Of a stretch of 59,013 nucleotides of DNA, positions 23,292 to 32,598 are shown piece by piece (the stretch's first letter is position 1; every line of letters begins with the position of its first letter). Both the position numbers and the translations under genes were made by a program. The notes beneath the pieces were generated by a model. It had not been told where the DNA came from. It ran no database searches and worked only from the letters and a program-made list of their open reading frames with translations. Source of the DNA: Pantoea phytobeneficialis (GTDB lineage Bacteria; Pseudomonadota; Gammaproteobacteria; Enterobacterales; Enterobacteriaceae); contig NZ_CP024636.1 in the NCBI RefSeq assembly GCF_009728735.1, forward strand, positions 2,856,021-2,915,033, written 5' to 3'.

Positions 23292-23785
23292 TAAACATTT
23301 TTCGCTCCCTTTAAATTAAAACGTAATACTTAATGCAGACGAGTTGCCAGTGATGGCAGGTTTTAACCTGGCTTTATGGAAAATTCCGAATGCCTTGTGC
23401 AGCACGGCTGTTGTAAGGTTGCGAGGCTAAGAAGAGAGGAGCAAGCATGTATTTACGACCAGATGAGGTAGCGCGCGTACTGGAAAAAGCAGGGTTCGAA
23501 ATGGATACCCTTACGCCCAAAATCTATGGTTATCGTCGTGGCGACAATTATGTCTACGTCAACCGTGAAGCCCGCATGGGGCGTACGGCCCTGATCATTC
23601 ATCCCACGCTGAAAGAGAAAAGTCTGAACTTTGCTGAACCGGCATCAGAAATGAAAACCTGCGATCACTATACGCAGTTTCCTCTCTATCTGGCAGGCGA
23701 TAACCAGGAACATTACGGTATCCCGCACGGCTTTAGTTCGCGTATTGCGCTGGAGCGCTATCTGCAAGGTGTCTTCGGCGGCTGA
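23292..23785 (+). repeat. second unit of a tandem duplication covering ygaM start, promoter and ygaC
   Basis: From 23292 the sequence AACATTTTTCGCTCCCTTTA repeats that at 22748, which is the first codons and ribosome site of ygaM read backwards. The promoter region and the whole ygaC frame then repeat with divergence. So the duplicated unit is about 500-545 bases and leaves a truncated ygaM start on the minus strand. Confidence 0.8.
23447..23785 (+). CDS. DUF2002 family protein, YgaC paralogue copy 2
   Basis: This is a 112-residue paralogue of the preceding gene, alike through nearly all its length. It ends GVFGG and keeps [16 protein letters not shown], so it is closer to the E. coli YgaC C-terminus than copy 1 is. 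The ATG at 23447 follows AGAGGAGCAAGC. Function is unknown. Both copies have intact frames. Confidence 0.85.
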   Translation: MYLRPDEVARVLEKAGFEMDTLTPKIYGYRRGDNYVYVNREARMGRTALIIHPTLKEKSLNFAEPASEMKTCDHYTQFPLYLAGDNQEHYGIPHGFSSRIALERYLQGVFGG

Positions 23786-23791
23786 CGCTGC

Positions 23792-23809
23792 GCCCCGCCA
23801 TCGCGGGGC
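23792..23809 (+). terminator. hairpin after the ygaC paralogue
   Basis: A perfect 7-bp stem GCCCCGC/GCGGGGC with loop CATC lies seven bases after the stop. There is only a short pyrimidine tract, so termination is probable but not certain. Confidence 0.55.
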
Positions 23810-23887
23810 CGCACCCTTCCAACAAAATCCTTACCTTTTGCCACGTTGCATTTCGACGCGCTGGCGCGTATAACCCTGTATCCATGT

Positions 23888-23911
23888 AGATGTTTAGACG
23901 TCCATATGGAT
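23888..23911 (+). promoter_or_regulatory. tandem MetJ boxes before mmuP
   Basis: Three adjoining 8-mers, AGATGTTT, AGACGTCC and ATATGGAT, resemble the met box AGACGTCT; the first two match at 6 and 7 of 8 positions. They end seven bases before the mmuP start. Repression by MetJ with SAM fits a methionine-making pathway. Confidence 0.8.
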
Positions 23912-23918
23912 AAAAATA

Positions 23919-25334
23919 ATGCAAAGCGAGCAAAATCCTTCGCAGGAAAACTTTAAGCGCACCATGAAAGTACGGCATCTGGTGATGCTGTCGCTCGGCG
24001 GTGTGATCGGCACAGGTCTGTTCTTTAATACCGGTTATATCATCTCCACCACCGGTGCCGCCGGTACGCTACTGGCGTATCTGATTGGTGCGCTGGTGGT
24101 GTGGCTGGTGATGGTATGCCTCGGCGAGTTGGCCGTTGCCATGCCGGAAACCGGTGCTTTCCATGTCTATGCCGCGCGCTATTTGAGTCCGGCCACCGGT
24201 TATACCGTGGCCTGGCTCTACTGGCTGACCTGGACGGTGGCCCTCGGCTCCAGTTTGACCGCCGCCGGGTTCTGTATGCAGTACTGGTTCCCGAGCATCC
24301 CGGTTTGGGTCTGGTGCCTGGTGTTCTGCGTCGCCATCTATTTGCTGAATATTGTCTCAACGCGCTTCTTTGCCGAAGGCGAGTTCTGGTTCTCGATTAT
24401 CAAGGTCATCACCATTGTCGCCTTTATCATTCTCGGTGCCGGGGCGATGTTTGGTTTTATCCCGATGAAGGATGGCAGTGCTGCACCTGGCTTGCATAAC
24501 CTCACCGCATCCGGCTGGCTGCCGCATGGCACGCTGCCGATTCTGATGACTATGGTCGCCGTCAACTTTGCCTTCTCAGGCACCGAACTGATTGGCATTG
24601 CCGCCGGTGAAACCGAACAGCCGCAAAAAGCCCTGCCGCTGGCGATCCGCACCACGGTCGCTCGTCTGATTGTGTTCTTTATCGGCACCGTGCTGGTACT
24701 GGCCGCGTTGATCCCGATGGATCAGGCGGGGATCGTGAAAAGCCCGTTTGTGTTGGTATTCGAGAAGATTGGCATTCCCTGGGCGGCGGATATCTTCAAC
24801 TTCGTGATTCTCACCGCCATCCTGTCGGCCGCAAATTCCGGCTTGTACGCCTCGGGTCGTATGCTGTGGTCACTGGCCAATGAAAACACCTTGCCGCGCT
24901 GTTTTGCCCGCGTGAATCGTCGTGGCATCCCGGTGCTGGCGATTACCGTCAGCATGATTGGCGGCCTGCTGGCGTTATTCTCCAGCGTGATTGCCCCCGA
25001 TACCGTTTTCGTTGCGTTGTCAGCCATCTCCGGTTTTGCCGTGGTGGCCGTGTGGCTCAGTATCTGCGCATCTCACTTTATGTTCCGTCGCCATCATGTG
25101 CAGCAGGGCGGTTCGCTGAAAGATCTGGTGTATCGAGCGCCACTTTACCCACTGACGCCGATTCTCGGCTTTCTGCTGTGCCTGTTGGCATGTGTTGGGC
25201 TGGCTTTCGACCCGTCACAGCGGATTGCCTTGTGGTGCGGGATTCCGTTTGTTCTCTTCTGCTATGCCGCATACCATGTCACGCAACGACGTAAATCATC
25301 TCTGAAGGCTGAGGAGGCCAACGATGTGGCGTAA
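23919..25334 (+). CDS. mmuP: S-methylmethionine permease
   Basis: This 471-residue, 12-helix amino-acid permease of the APC family is close to E. coli MmuP in length (467). The first helix motif [18 protein letters not shown] and [14 protein letters not shown] are typical. It imports S-methylmethionine for MmuM, with which it overlaps by 11 bases. No strong ribosome site precedes the ATG, and the MetJ boxes lie immediately upstream, so the leader is very short. Confidence 0.9.
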   Translation: MQSEQNPSQENFKRTMKVRHLVMLSLGGVIGTGLFFNTGYIISTTGAAGTLLAYLIGALVVWLVMVCLGELAVAMPETGAFHVYAARYLSPATGYTVAWLYWLTWTVALGSSLTAAGFCMQYWFPSIPVWVWCLVFCVAIYLLNIVSTRFFAEGEFWFSIIKVITIVAFIILGAGAMFGFIPMKDGSAAPGLHNLTASGWLPHGTLPILMTMVAVNFAFSGTELIGIAAGETEQPQKALPLAIRTTVARLIVFFIGTVLVLAALIPMDQAGIVKSPFVLVFEKIGIPWAADIFNFVILTAILSAANSGLYASGRMLWSLANENTLPRCFARVNRRGIPVLAITVSMIGGLLALFSSVIAPDTVFVALSAISGFAVVAVWLSICASHFMFRRHHVQQGGSLKDLVYRAPLYPLTPILGFLLCLLACVGLAFDPSQRIALWCGIPFVLFCYAAYHVTQRRKSSLKAEEANDVA

Positions 25335-26259
25335 CCCGGTAGCGCAGGCGCTATCTCAAACCGATACCCTGATTCTTGATGGTGCACTGGCAACCGAACT
25401 GGAAGCGCGAGGCTGTAATCTGGCTGATACGCTTTGGTCGGCGAAGGTGTTGATGGAAAACCCTGAACTGATCTATCAGGTGCACTACGACTACTTCGCC
25501 GCAGGCGCCCATTGCGCCATTACCGCCAGCTATCAGGCCACACCGCAGGGCTTTGCGCAACGCGGCCTGGATGAAGCTCAGTCTCGTACGCTGATTCAGC
25601 AAAGTGCCGCGTTGGCACAACGGGCGCGTGATGATTATCGCGCAGCATCAGGCACGGCAGCACCGCTGCTGGTGGCCGGTTCGGTTGGTCCCTACGGAGC
25701 TTTTCTCGCCAATGGCGCGGAATATCGTGGTGATTACGCGCTGCCAGAGGCTGAAATGAAAGCCTTCCATCGCCCGCGCGTTGCCGCCTTGCTTGAAGCG
25801 GGTGTGGATCTGCTGGCGTGTGAAACCTTGCCATCATTTGCCGAAGCGCAGGCGCTGGTCAGCCTGCTGGCGGAGTTCCCGGACAGCAGTGCCTGGTTTT
25901 CCTTTACGCTGCGTGACGCAAATCATATCAGCGATGGCACCCCGCTGAACGAGGTTGCGGCGTTGCTCAACGCGGCTCCACAGGTGGTGGCGGTGGGAAT
26001 CAACTGCGTTGCGCTGGAGAGCGTCACGCCCGCGCTGCGCACCTTGCAGGCGCTGTGCGACAAACCGTTGCTGGTTTATCCCAATTCCGGCGAACAGTAC
26101 GATGCCACCAGTAAAACCTGGCATTCGGCCCCGTCGGGTTGCACGTTGCACGACAAATTCCCCGAATGGCAACAGGCTGGTGCACGCCTGATTGGCGGTT
26201 GCTGTCGCACCACGCCACAGGATATCGCGGCGATTGCTGCCTGTTGTCAACCGCAATAA
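25324..26259 (+). CDS. mmuM: homocysteine S-methyltransferase
   Basis: MmuM transfers a methyl group from S-methylmethionine or SAM to homocysteine, giving methionine. It has 311 residues (E. coli 310). The zinc ligands are visible: the Cys in GINCVA and the Cys pair in [11 protein letters not shown] near the C-terminus. The N-terminal [13 protein letters not shown] is the family barrel start. It is translationally coupled to mmuP. Confidence 0.95.
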   Translation: MWRNPVAQALSQTDTLILDGALATELEARGCNLADTLWSAKVLMENPELIYQVHYDYFAAGAHCAITASYQATPQGFAQRGLDEAQSRTLIQQSAALAQRARDDYRAASGTAAPLLVAGSVGPYGAFLANGAEYRGDYALPEAEMKAFHRPRVAALLEAGVDLLACETLPSFAEAQALVSLLAEFPDSSAWFSFTLRDANHISDGTPLNEVAALLNAAPQVVAVGINCVALESVTPALRTLQALCDKPLLVYPNSGEQYDATSKTWHSAPSGCTLHDKFPEWQQAGARLIGGCCRTTPQDIAAIAACCQPQ

Positions 26260-26355
26260 AGCGCAGAAAAGCGCCACTGATAGCGCGATTGAGGCGAGTG
26301 AAAAGGGCGGGAGGGCAGTTTAGACTGTCCCTTCTGACTCTGAAGCGGACCTGCT

Positions 26356-26775
26356 ATGAACCTGCGACATCTCCTTCCTGCCTGCGCGCTACTGTTAAGC
26401 GGCTGTGCGACCATTGTTGGCACCGAAACGCAATCGGTACGAATCGACTCCGTGCCACAAGGCGCGCGTTTTACCGTGCAGGATGAGACCGGCCATGCCG
26501 TGGCGCAGGGCTTTACGCCGCAAAACGTTGAGCTGGCGAAATCCACCGGTCGTTATTTTGGCAAGAAACATTATCAGGTGATGCTGGAAAGACCGGGCTA
26601 TGTGCCGGTGACGATGCCGATCGAGGGCAGCGCCAATTTATGGTATCTGCTGGGTAATATTCCGTTGCTTGGTTTCCCTGGCTGGCTGCTGGTCGATCCC
26701 TTCTACGGTGGCATGTATGACCTGAAGCCAGCCAACCCTAAACCTTTCCTGAACCCAGTGGGCGCGCGCGGTTAA
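26356..26775 (+). CDS. small lipoprotein with a PEGA-like domain, function unknown
   Basis: This 139-residue protein has a lipoprotein signal with lipobox LLLSGC. The mature part starts ATIVGTETQSVRIDSVPQGA, which resembles PEGA-type beta domains, and ends in a hydrophobic stretch LWYLLGNIPLLGFPGWLLVDPFYGGMYDL like the glycine-zipper-like tails of some envelope lipoproteins. It probably sits in the outer membrane. I do not recognise a named family. Confidence 0.75.
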   Translation: MNLRHLLPACALLLSGCATIVGTETQSVRIDSVPQGARFTVQDETGHAVAQGFTPQNVELAKSTGRYFGKKHYQVMLERPGYVPVTMPIEGSANLWYLLGNIPLLGFPGWLLVDPFYGGMYDLKPANPKPFLNPVGARG

Positions 26776-26790
26776 TGGTACGCAAGAACC

Positions 26791-26818
26791 GTAGTGGCGC
26801 GATAAATCGCGCCGCTAC
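26791..26818. repeat. REP-like palindrome (copy 4)
   Basis: GTAGTGGCGCGAT and its inverted partner ATCGCGCCGCTAC meet around AA, giving a long perfect-stem hairpin. It lies between the convergent stops of the lipoprotein gene and speG, where it may act as a transcription or decay barrier. Confidence 0.82.
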
Positions 26819-27360
26819 TGGGCGGTTGGTTTCACCATCGCCCCCGGCGTTTTATGCTGCGCCAGGTACTGCTGCTGAAAGATGCACATACGGATGGTGT
26901 TGCGGTAGGCGCCGTTGATAAAAAACTCGTGTTTCAGCACCCCTTCCACCTCAAATCCCAGCTTGGTGTAGATGTGGATGGCCTTCTCATTCTCCTGATC
27001 GACAATCAGGTAGAGTTTGTAGAGATTCAACACCGAAAATCCGTAATCCATCGCCAGCTTCGCCGCCTGGCTTGCCAGACCTTTGCCCTGATGCGCCGGA
27101 TCGATAATGATCTGAAACTCAGCGCGACGATGGACGTGATTAATCTCGACCAACTCCACCAGCCCGGCTTTTTGTCCATCATGCTCAACCACGAAACGGC
27201 GTTCGGTCTGATCATGAATATGTTTGTTGTACAGGTCCGAAAGCTCAACAAAGGCCTCATACGGCTCCTCGAACCAGTAACGCATCACGCTGGCGTTGTT
27301 ATCTAACTGGTGCACAAAGTGCAGATCTTCCCGCTCCAGCGGACGCAATTTGACCGTCAT
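26815..27360 (-). CDS. speG: spermidine N1-acetyltransferase
   Basis: SpeG acetylates spermidine and spermine to detoxify excess polyamine. It is a 181-residue GNAT protein (E. coli 186) with acetyl-CoA loop [15 protein letters not shown] and the allosteric-site type N-terminus [32 protein letters not shown]. The start is the ATG at 27360 (MTVKLRPLE) because AAGGAATG precedes it; the longer upstream frame is not homologous. Transcription is monocistronic, by context. Confidence 0.92.
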   Translation of the reverse strand: MTVKLRPLEREDLHFVHQLDNNASVMRYWFEEPYEAFVELSDLYNKHIHDQTERRFVVEHDGQKAGLVELVEINHVHRRAEFQIIIDPAHQGKGLASQAAKLAMDYGFSVLNLYKLYLIVDQENEKAIHIYTKLGFEVEGVLKHEFFINGAYRNTIRMCIFQQQYLAQHKTPGAMVKPTAQ

Positions 27361-27578
27361 ACGGCATTCCTTTTTTGACTGAGATGTGGCGAGTATAGCT
27401 GCACCAAAGTGGTTGTTACGTTTGCAAACTTGCTCTGTGACGGTGCAGCGCATTTTCGGATCATCCGCGTGCGCCACCGCACAGACTCAATCTCCTTTCT
27501 GGCACAGCCATTGCTTTGCTTGTATAGATAAGCCTATACAACTGTTGTTTTTCATCACCTTTTTGACAGGAGTGGAAG

Positions 27579-28538
27579 ATGGGTAAGCCAGTGCAACATG
27601 CAGTTCGTGCGTTAACCGTAGCAGTGATGTTAGGAGGCGTGCTGAGCGCCCAGGCAGCCGACACTAAAGTGGCAATCGGTATCTCCGGCTGGACCGGATT
27701 TGCGCCTCTGACCCTGGCCGACAAAGCCGGAATCTTCAAAAAACATGGCCTTGATGTTGATGTAAAAATGATCCCGCAAAGCAGCCGTCATCTGGCGGTG
27801 GCATCGGGTACCATTCAGTGCGCGGCAACCACGGTAGAAACCTATATTTCGTGGAATGCAGCCGGTGTGCCGATTAAACAGATCGTCCAGCTGGATAAAT
27901 CCTACGGCGCTGATGGTCTGGCAACCCGTAGCGACATCACCAGCATCAAAGACCTGAAAGGCAAAACCATTGCGGTTGATGCGCCGGGCACGTCACCCTA
28001 CTTCTTGCTGGCGTGGATGCTGGATAAAAACGGCCTGACGATGAAAGACGTCCATCTGGCGACTATGGCACCGCAGGCCGCGGCTCAGTCATTCGCGGCC
28101 GGGCAAAACGATGCGGCGGTAACCTATGAACCTTATCTGTCGGTGATCCGTAATCAACCGAAATCCGGCAAAATCCTTGCCACTACCCTCGACTACCCGA
28201 TGGTGATGGATACCCTCGGCTGCACGCCAACTTTCCTGAAAGAGCATCCACAGGCAGCCAAAGCGCTGGTGGCGAGCTACTACGATGCGCTGGAGATGAT
28301 CAAACAACAGCCAGATAAATCGAACGAAATCATGGGTGCGGCGGTGAAATCCAGCGGTAAAGAGTTTGCCGAATCTGCCAGCTACCTGCGTTGGGCAGGC
28401 CCGGAAGAGAACAAAAAATTCTTTAATGGTGAGATCGAAAGCTTTAGCGATGAAGCGGGCAAGCTGCTGTTGCGTGCCGGTGTGATCAAGAAAATGCCGG
28501 ACGTGAAAAGCCTGTACGACGCCAGCTTCGTGCAGTAA
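27579..28538 (+). CDS. NitT/TauT-family ABC transporter substrate-binding protein
   Basis: This 319-residue periplasmic binding protein has a signal peptide (LTVAVMLGGVLSAQA-A). The mature part has the SsuA/TauA/ThiY-like pattern GWTGFAPLTLADKAGIFKKH, a SGTIQCAATTVET site loop and DAPGTSPYFLLAWML. The family binds sulfonates, nitrate, taurine or pyrimidine precursors; I cannot choose among them. It is the first gene of a three-gene importer operon, with the ATG after GACAGGAGTGG. Confidence 0.8.
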   Translation: MGKPVQHAVRALTVAVMLGGVLSAQAADTKVAIGISGWTGFAPLTLADKAGIFKKHGLDVDVKMIPQSSRHLAVASGTIQCAATTVETYISWNAAGVPIKQIVQLDKSYGADGLATRSDITSIKDLKGKTIAVDAPGTSPYFLLAWMLDKNGLTMKDVHLATMAPQAAAQSFAAGQNDAAVTYEPYLSVIRNQPKSGKILATTLDYPMVMDTLGCTPTFLKEHPQAAKALVASYYDALEMIKQQPDKSNEIMGAAVKSSGKEFAESASYLRWAGPEENKKFFNGEIESFSDEAGKLLLRAGVIKKMPDVKSLYDASFVQ

Positions 28539-28553
28539 TCAGGGAGACAGGAG

Positions 28554-29405
28554 ATGGAGATGAGTAAAAGCCAACCCGTAACGCCACCCGAGGCACTGCC
28601 GGATGCGCCACGTCGCTGGCACAATCCGCTGATGGTGCCGTTGAAAGCGATCTCAACCCGGCTGAGAATTGGCCTCGGCGTGGGATTCTTTGTGCTGTTT
28701 GTCGCGGTGTGGGCGCTGGTGACCTTCAGTGGCATGGTTTCGCCTACCTTCCTGGCCGATCCGATCACCATGCTGGAGCAGGGCGTATCGCTGTTCACCG
28801 AATATAATTTCTCGCTGGATATCGGTATGACGGTGATGCGTGTACTGGCCGGGTTTCTGCTGGCGGCGCTGATAGGTGTGCCGCTCGGCATCATGATGGG
28901 CGCGTACAAAATGTGGGAAGCCTTTCTCGAACCTTTTGTCTCCTTCTGCCGTTATCTGCCAGCGTCGGCGTTTGTGCCGCTGCTGATCCTGTGGGCCGGT
29001 ATTGGTGAGATGCAAAAGATCCTCGTCATCTTTATCGGCTCCTTTTTCCAGATTGTGTTGATGGTGGCGGTCACTGTCAGCAGCGCGCGGCGCGATCTGG
29101 TCGAAGCGGCCTACACGCTGGGGTGTAGCAATCGCTCGATCGTGCGTCGGGTGTTGATCCCTGGCGCCGCTCCAGGCATTGCGGAGCTGTTGCGGCTGGT
29201 ACTGGGCTGGGCCTGGACTTACGTCATCGTCGCGGAGCTGATCGGCTCGGAAAGCGGCATCGGTCATATGATCGTCGACAGCCAGGCGCTGTTGAATACC
29301 GGGCAAATTATCTTTGGCATCATTGTGATTGGTTGTATCGGTCTGGTGTCGGATTATCTGTTCAAAGTCGCCAACCGGCGCTTGTTTGCATGGAGTAACC
29401 TGTGA
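28554..29405 (+). CDS. NitT/TauT-family ABC transporter permease
   Basis: This 283-residue inner-membrane permease has about six helices and the conserved cytoplasmic EAA loop EAAYTLGCSNRSIVRRVLIPGAAP. The N-terminal 30 residues are hydrophilic and proline-rich. It lies 15 bases after the binding-protein gene, and its TGA overlaps the ATPase start (ATGA-type overlap at 29403-29407). Either of two near starts (28554 or 28560) is possible. Confidence 0.83.
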   Translation: MEMSKSQPVTPPEALPDAPRRWHNPLMVPLKAISTRLRIGLGVGFFVLFVAVWALVTFSGMVSPTFLADPITMLEQGVSLFTEYNFSLDIGMTVMRVLAGFLLAALIGVPLGIMMGAYKMWEAFLEPFVSFCRYLPASAFVPLLILWAGIGEMQKILVIFIGSFFQIVLMVAVTVSSARRDLVEAAYTLGCSNRSIVRRVLIPGAAPGIAELLRLVLGWAWTYVIVAELIGSESGIGHMIVDSQALLNTGQIIFGIIVIGCIGLVSDYLFKVANRRLFAWSNL

Positions 29406-30190
29406 TGAAGCACAGCAAGCTGAATGTACGCGGAGTGGAGCGCGTCTTTACCGGGCCGAAAGGCGAACAAACCCAGGCGCTGCAACCGATTCATTATCAG
29501 GTGGAAGAGAATGATTTCATTACCATTCTTGGGCCATCGGGGTGTGGAAAATCAACATTGCTGCGCATTATCGCCGGGCTGGATACCCCCACGCGCGGGG
29601 AGATCTGGCTGGATGGACAACCGGTCGATGGCCCTGGCGCTGACCGGGGCATGGTGTTCCAGAGCTACACGCTGTTCCCGTGGCTGACGGTGGAGGAGAA
29701 CATTCGCTTCGGCCTGCGTGAGCGGGGCTTAAGCACGGCGCAGCAGAAAGAACGCAGCGATTACTATATCCAGCAGGTGGGTCTGCGCGGTTTTGCACAG
29801 CACTATCCGCGCCAGCTATCAGGCGGGATGCAGCAGCGTACCGCCATTGCCCGCGCGTTGGCGAACGATCCCAAAGTGTTGTTGATGGATGAGCCGTTCG
29901 GTGCGCTGGATAATCAGACGCGCGTGATGATGCAGGAACTGTTGTTATCGGTGTGGGAGCAGTCGCGTAAGACGGTACTGTTTGTTACCCACGATATCGA
30001 CGAGGCGATTTTTATGGCGAACAAAGTGGCGATTTTCAGTGCCAGGCCGGGTCGCATCAAGCAGGAAGTGGCGGTGAACTTTAACAGTGGACGGGATTAC
30101 ACCATCAAAACCTCACCGGAATTTATGACGCTGAAGGCGGAGATAACGGAGTCGATTCGCAGCGAAACGCTGCAAACGATGGCGCATTAA
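29405..30190 (+). CDS. NitT/TauT-family ABC transporter ATPase
   Basis: This 261-residue ATPase has Walker [12 protein letters not shown] loop [15 protein letters not shown], signature [15 protein letters not shown], Walker [13 protein letters not shown] and the switch His in FVTHDIDEA. It resembles SsuB, TauB and NrtD. An in-frame GTG lies one codon earlier, but the ATG at 29405 is preferred. It completes the importer with the two upstream genes. Confidence 0.85.
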   Translation: MKHSKLNVRGVERVFTGPKGEQTQALQPIHYQVEENDFITILGPSGCGKSTLLRIIAGLDTPTRGEIWLDGQPVDGPGADRGMVFQSYTLFPWLTVEENIRFGLRERGLSTAQQKERSDYYIQQVGLRGFAQHYPRQLSGGMQQRTAIARALANDPKVLLMDEPFGALDNQTRVMMQELLLSVWEQSRKTVLFVTHDIDEAIFMANKVAIFSARPGRIKQEVAVNFNSGRDYTIKTSPEFMTLKAEITESIRSETLQTMAH

Positions 30191-30212
30191 TGGATTGCGC
30201 GATGAATCCACC

Positions 30213-30243
30213 CGTCGCGACGCGATAAATCGCGCCGCGACGG
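30213..30243. repeat. REP-like palindrome (copy 5)
   Basis: CGTCGCGACGCGAT and its inverted partner meet around AA, giving a hairpin stem of about 14 bp. It is the fifth related palindrome and again lies between two convergent stops (30190 and 30248). Confidence 0.8.
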
Positions 30244-30247
30244 AAAT

Positions 30248-30925
30248 TTATGCACTTAACTGTTCAACAATCCGCCCCTGAGCCATACGCGCCGCACGAT
30301 CGCACATATGGTCGATGACATCGGGATCGTGGCTTACCAGCACCATCGTCAGTCCATCATCGCGCTTCAGCTCGTTCAGCAGGTTAAGGATTTCTGCCTG
30401 GACCGACATATCCAGCGCCGACGTCGGCTCATCCAGTAACAGGATCTTCGGCTGCAACAGCAGGGCGCGCACGATCGCCACGCGCTGGCGCTGACCACCG
30501 GACAACTGATGTGGATAGCGATCCGCCAATGCCGGATCAAGACCGACATGGCGAAAGCCCTCGTTAATACGATCATCGATATGGTCGTATTTCAGCATCT
30601 TCAGCGGCTCGGCCAGGGTGCGACGCAGCCGGTGGCGTGGATGCAGCGAAGCATAGGGGTCCTGAAACACCATCTGCACATCGCGGCGGAGTTGGCCGGT
30701 AAAGGGCTTACCGGGCTGCACGCGGGTGCCTGCCAGCGCCATGCTGCCGGACCAGTGGGGATTCAGACCGGCAATCACCCACAGCAACGATGATTTGCCG
30801 CAGCCAGAAGGGCCAACCAGGCCAAAACACTCGCCAGCCTTCACGTTAAGGGTGACGTCATGCACCACGGTACGCAGCTCGTAGCCCTGCTTATGGGAGA
30901 CGCTCAGGTTGGATAACTCAATCAT
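30248..30925 (-). CDS. dipeptide/oligopeptide/nickel-type ABC ATPase (DppF/NikE-like)
   Basis: This 225-residue ATPase has Walker [11 protein letters not shown], signature LSGGQRQRVAIVRAL and Walker B ILLLDEPTSALD. Size and order fit the second ATPase of a Dpp/Opp/Nik importer. It is somewhat short and lacks the C-terminal oligopeptide/dipeptide extension, as NikE does. The ATG at 30925 (MIELSNLSV) overlaps the end of the other ATPase gene by eight bases. Confidence 0.8.
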   Translation of the reverse strand: MIELSNLSVSHKQGYELRTVVHDVTLNVKAGECFGLVGPSGCGKSSLLWVIAGLNPHWSGSMALAGTRVQPGKPFTGQLRRDVQMVFQDPYASLHPRHRLRRTLAEPLKMLKYDHIDDRINEGFRHVGLDPALADRYPHQLSGGQRQRVAIVRALLLQPKILLLDEPTSALDMSVQAEILNLLNELKRDDGLTMVLVSHDPDVIDHMCDRAARMAQGRIVEQLSA

Positions 30926-31751
30926 GCTTCTGCTCCAGGGCGGCACGATCCAGCACCGGCAGTGCTGTACCATGAGTGGCTTTGCTCGGGCGGCAGGCCC
31001 ACAACGTGCGGGTATAAGGATGGCTGGCGTGGGACAACTCCGCCGCTGGCAGCGTATCCAGCAGGCGGCCTTTGTACATCACCATCACCCGTTCGCAGTG
31101 TTCCGACACCTGTTGCAGATCGTGGCTGATCAGCAGTAGCCCCATATTGCGTTGTTCCACCAGACGGCGAATCAGCGCCAGTACCTGATCGCGCATTGCA
31201 TGATCGAGCGCAGAGGTCGGTTCATCAGCGATCAGCAGTTCGGGATCGGTGATCAGCGCAATCGCCAGCATCACGCGCTGCCCCATACCACCGGAGAGCT
31301 GGTGGGGATAACGCTTCATCAGCTGGCGCGGATCGGGCAGGCCCACCGCATCCAGCATCTCGCACACCTTCTCTTTGCGCTCGGCGCGGCTCAGACGATG
31401 GTGCAACACCAGCGGTTCCTCCACCTGCCAGCCAATGGTGCGCGTGGGATTGAGGGCATATTTCGGGTCCTGCATCACCATCGCCACCTTGCTACCGCGC
31501 AGTCGGCTCCAGTCACGCTCACGCATCTGCAACGCATCTTCTCCAACCACCTGCAAACGTTCGGCCTGCAAATGCAGCGACGGCGACAGCAGGCCCATCA
31601 GGGTGCGGGCGGTGAGGGATTTACCCGAGCCGGATTCGCCGACCAGCGCCACGCGTTCGCGGCCCAGCTGCAAGTGAATGTTATCGACCAGCAGGGCATC
31701 GTCACTACGGATCGTCAGTCCCTGCGCATCAATTAACAGATTATTTGGCAT
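30918..31751 (-). CDS. dipeptide/oligopeptide/nickel-type ABC ATPase (DppD/NikD-like)
   Basis: This 277-residue ATPase has Walker A VGESGSGKSLT, signature LSGGMGQRVMLAIAL, Walker B LLIADEPTSALD and switch His LLISHDLQQVSEH. The lack of a long C-terminal OppD-type extension again suggests the NikD-like side of the family. The start MPNNLLIDAQ at 31751 overlaps the permease gene by 11 bases. Confidence 0.8.
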   Translation of the reverse strand: MPNNLLIDAQGLTIRSDDALLVDNIHLQLGRERVALVGESGSGKSLTARTLMGLLSPSLHLQAERLQVVGEDALQMRERDWSRLRGSKVAMVMQDPKYALNPTRTIGWQVEEPLVLHHRLSRAERKEKVCEMLDAVGLPDPRQLMKRYPHQLSGGMGQRVMLAIALITDPELLIADEPTSALDHAMRDQVLALIRRLVEQRNMGLLLISHDLQQVSEHCERVMVMYKGRLLDTLPAAELSHASHPYTRTLWACRPSKATHGTALPVLDRAALEQKHD

Positions 31752-32598
31752 GACGGGTATCCAGTTGATCGCGCAGGCCATCGCCTGTCAGGTTAAATGC
31801 CAGGCTGGCAAGTAAAATAGCCCCGCCAGGCGCAGCGGCGACCCACCATTGGTCGAAAATCACTTTACTGCCTTCGGCCACCATCGAACCCCATTCGGCG
31901 GTCGGCGGTTGCACGCCCATACCAAGGAAGCCCAAACCGGCAGCGGAAAGAATGATGCCACCGAGACTCAGCGCAGCACGCACCACGGCGGTGGGCAGGC
32001 AGAGCGGCAGAATATGACCAAACATCAGACGCAGGCCGGTAATGCCTTGCATACGCGCTGCGGCGAGGTAATCACTGCGGCGCAGTGCCAGAGTCTCAGC
32101 ACGCGCCTGACGGGCAAATGGCGGCCAACTGGTGAGCGCCAGCGCCAATGCGCCATTCATCAGGCCGGGGCCAAGCATGGCGACAAACGCCAGAGCGATC
32201 ACCAGGTTAGGCAGCGAGAGAAAGATGTCGGTAATGCGCATCAAAACGCGTTCAGTCCAGCCGCCAACGTAACCGGCGGTGATACCGACCAGCAGACCCA
32301 CCGGAATGGTTAGCACCAAAATCAGCGTCACCAGCATCAGCGTTGGGCGCGTACCGTAAATCACGCGCGACAGCAGGTCACGGCCAAAACCATCGGTGCC
32401 AAACCAGTGGGCGGCCGAAGGGGGCAGCAGACGCATACCGATGGTTTGCACATTGGGATCGTCAGGGGCGAGCCACGGGGCAAAGATCGCCATCACCAGC
32501 AGAATTCCCACCAGCGTTAAACCGATGCTGAGGGAGGTGATGCGGCGACGGCTGCGGCGTGGACGTAACGTTTCCAGTTCAGAGAGTTGTTGAGTCAT
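31741..32598 (-). CDS. dipeptide/oligopeptide/nickel-type ABC permease (DppC/NikC-like)
   Basis: This 285-residue permease has the DppC N-terminal domain (VMAIFAPWLAPDDPN, GTDGFGRDLLSRVIYGTR) and the EAA-type loop near DYLAAARMQGITGLRLMFGHILP. It overlaps the upstream permease gene by four bases, so it is translationally coupled. Confidence 0.85.
   Translation of the reverse strand: MTQQLSELETLRPRRSRRRITSLSIGLTLVGILLVMAIFAPWLAPDDPNVQTIGMRLLPPSAAHWFGTDGFGRDLLSRVIYGTRPTLMLVTLILVLTIPVGLLVGITAGYVGGWTERVLMRITDIFLSLPNLVIALAFVAMLGPGLMNGALALALTSWPPFARQARAETLALRRSDYLAAARMQGITGLRLMFGHILPLCLPTAVVRAALSLGGIILSAAGLGFLGMGVQPPTAEWGSMVAEGSKVIFDQWWVAAAPGGAILLASLAFNLTGDGLRDQLDTRHAK

Noticed and set aside
22379..30243. 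CRISPR array made of the repeated palindromes
   Set aside because: Copies are kilobases apart, without regular spacers or cas genes.
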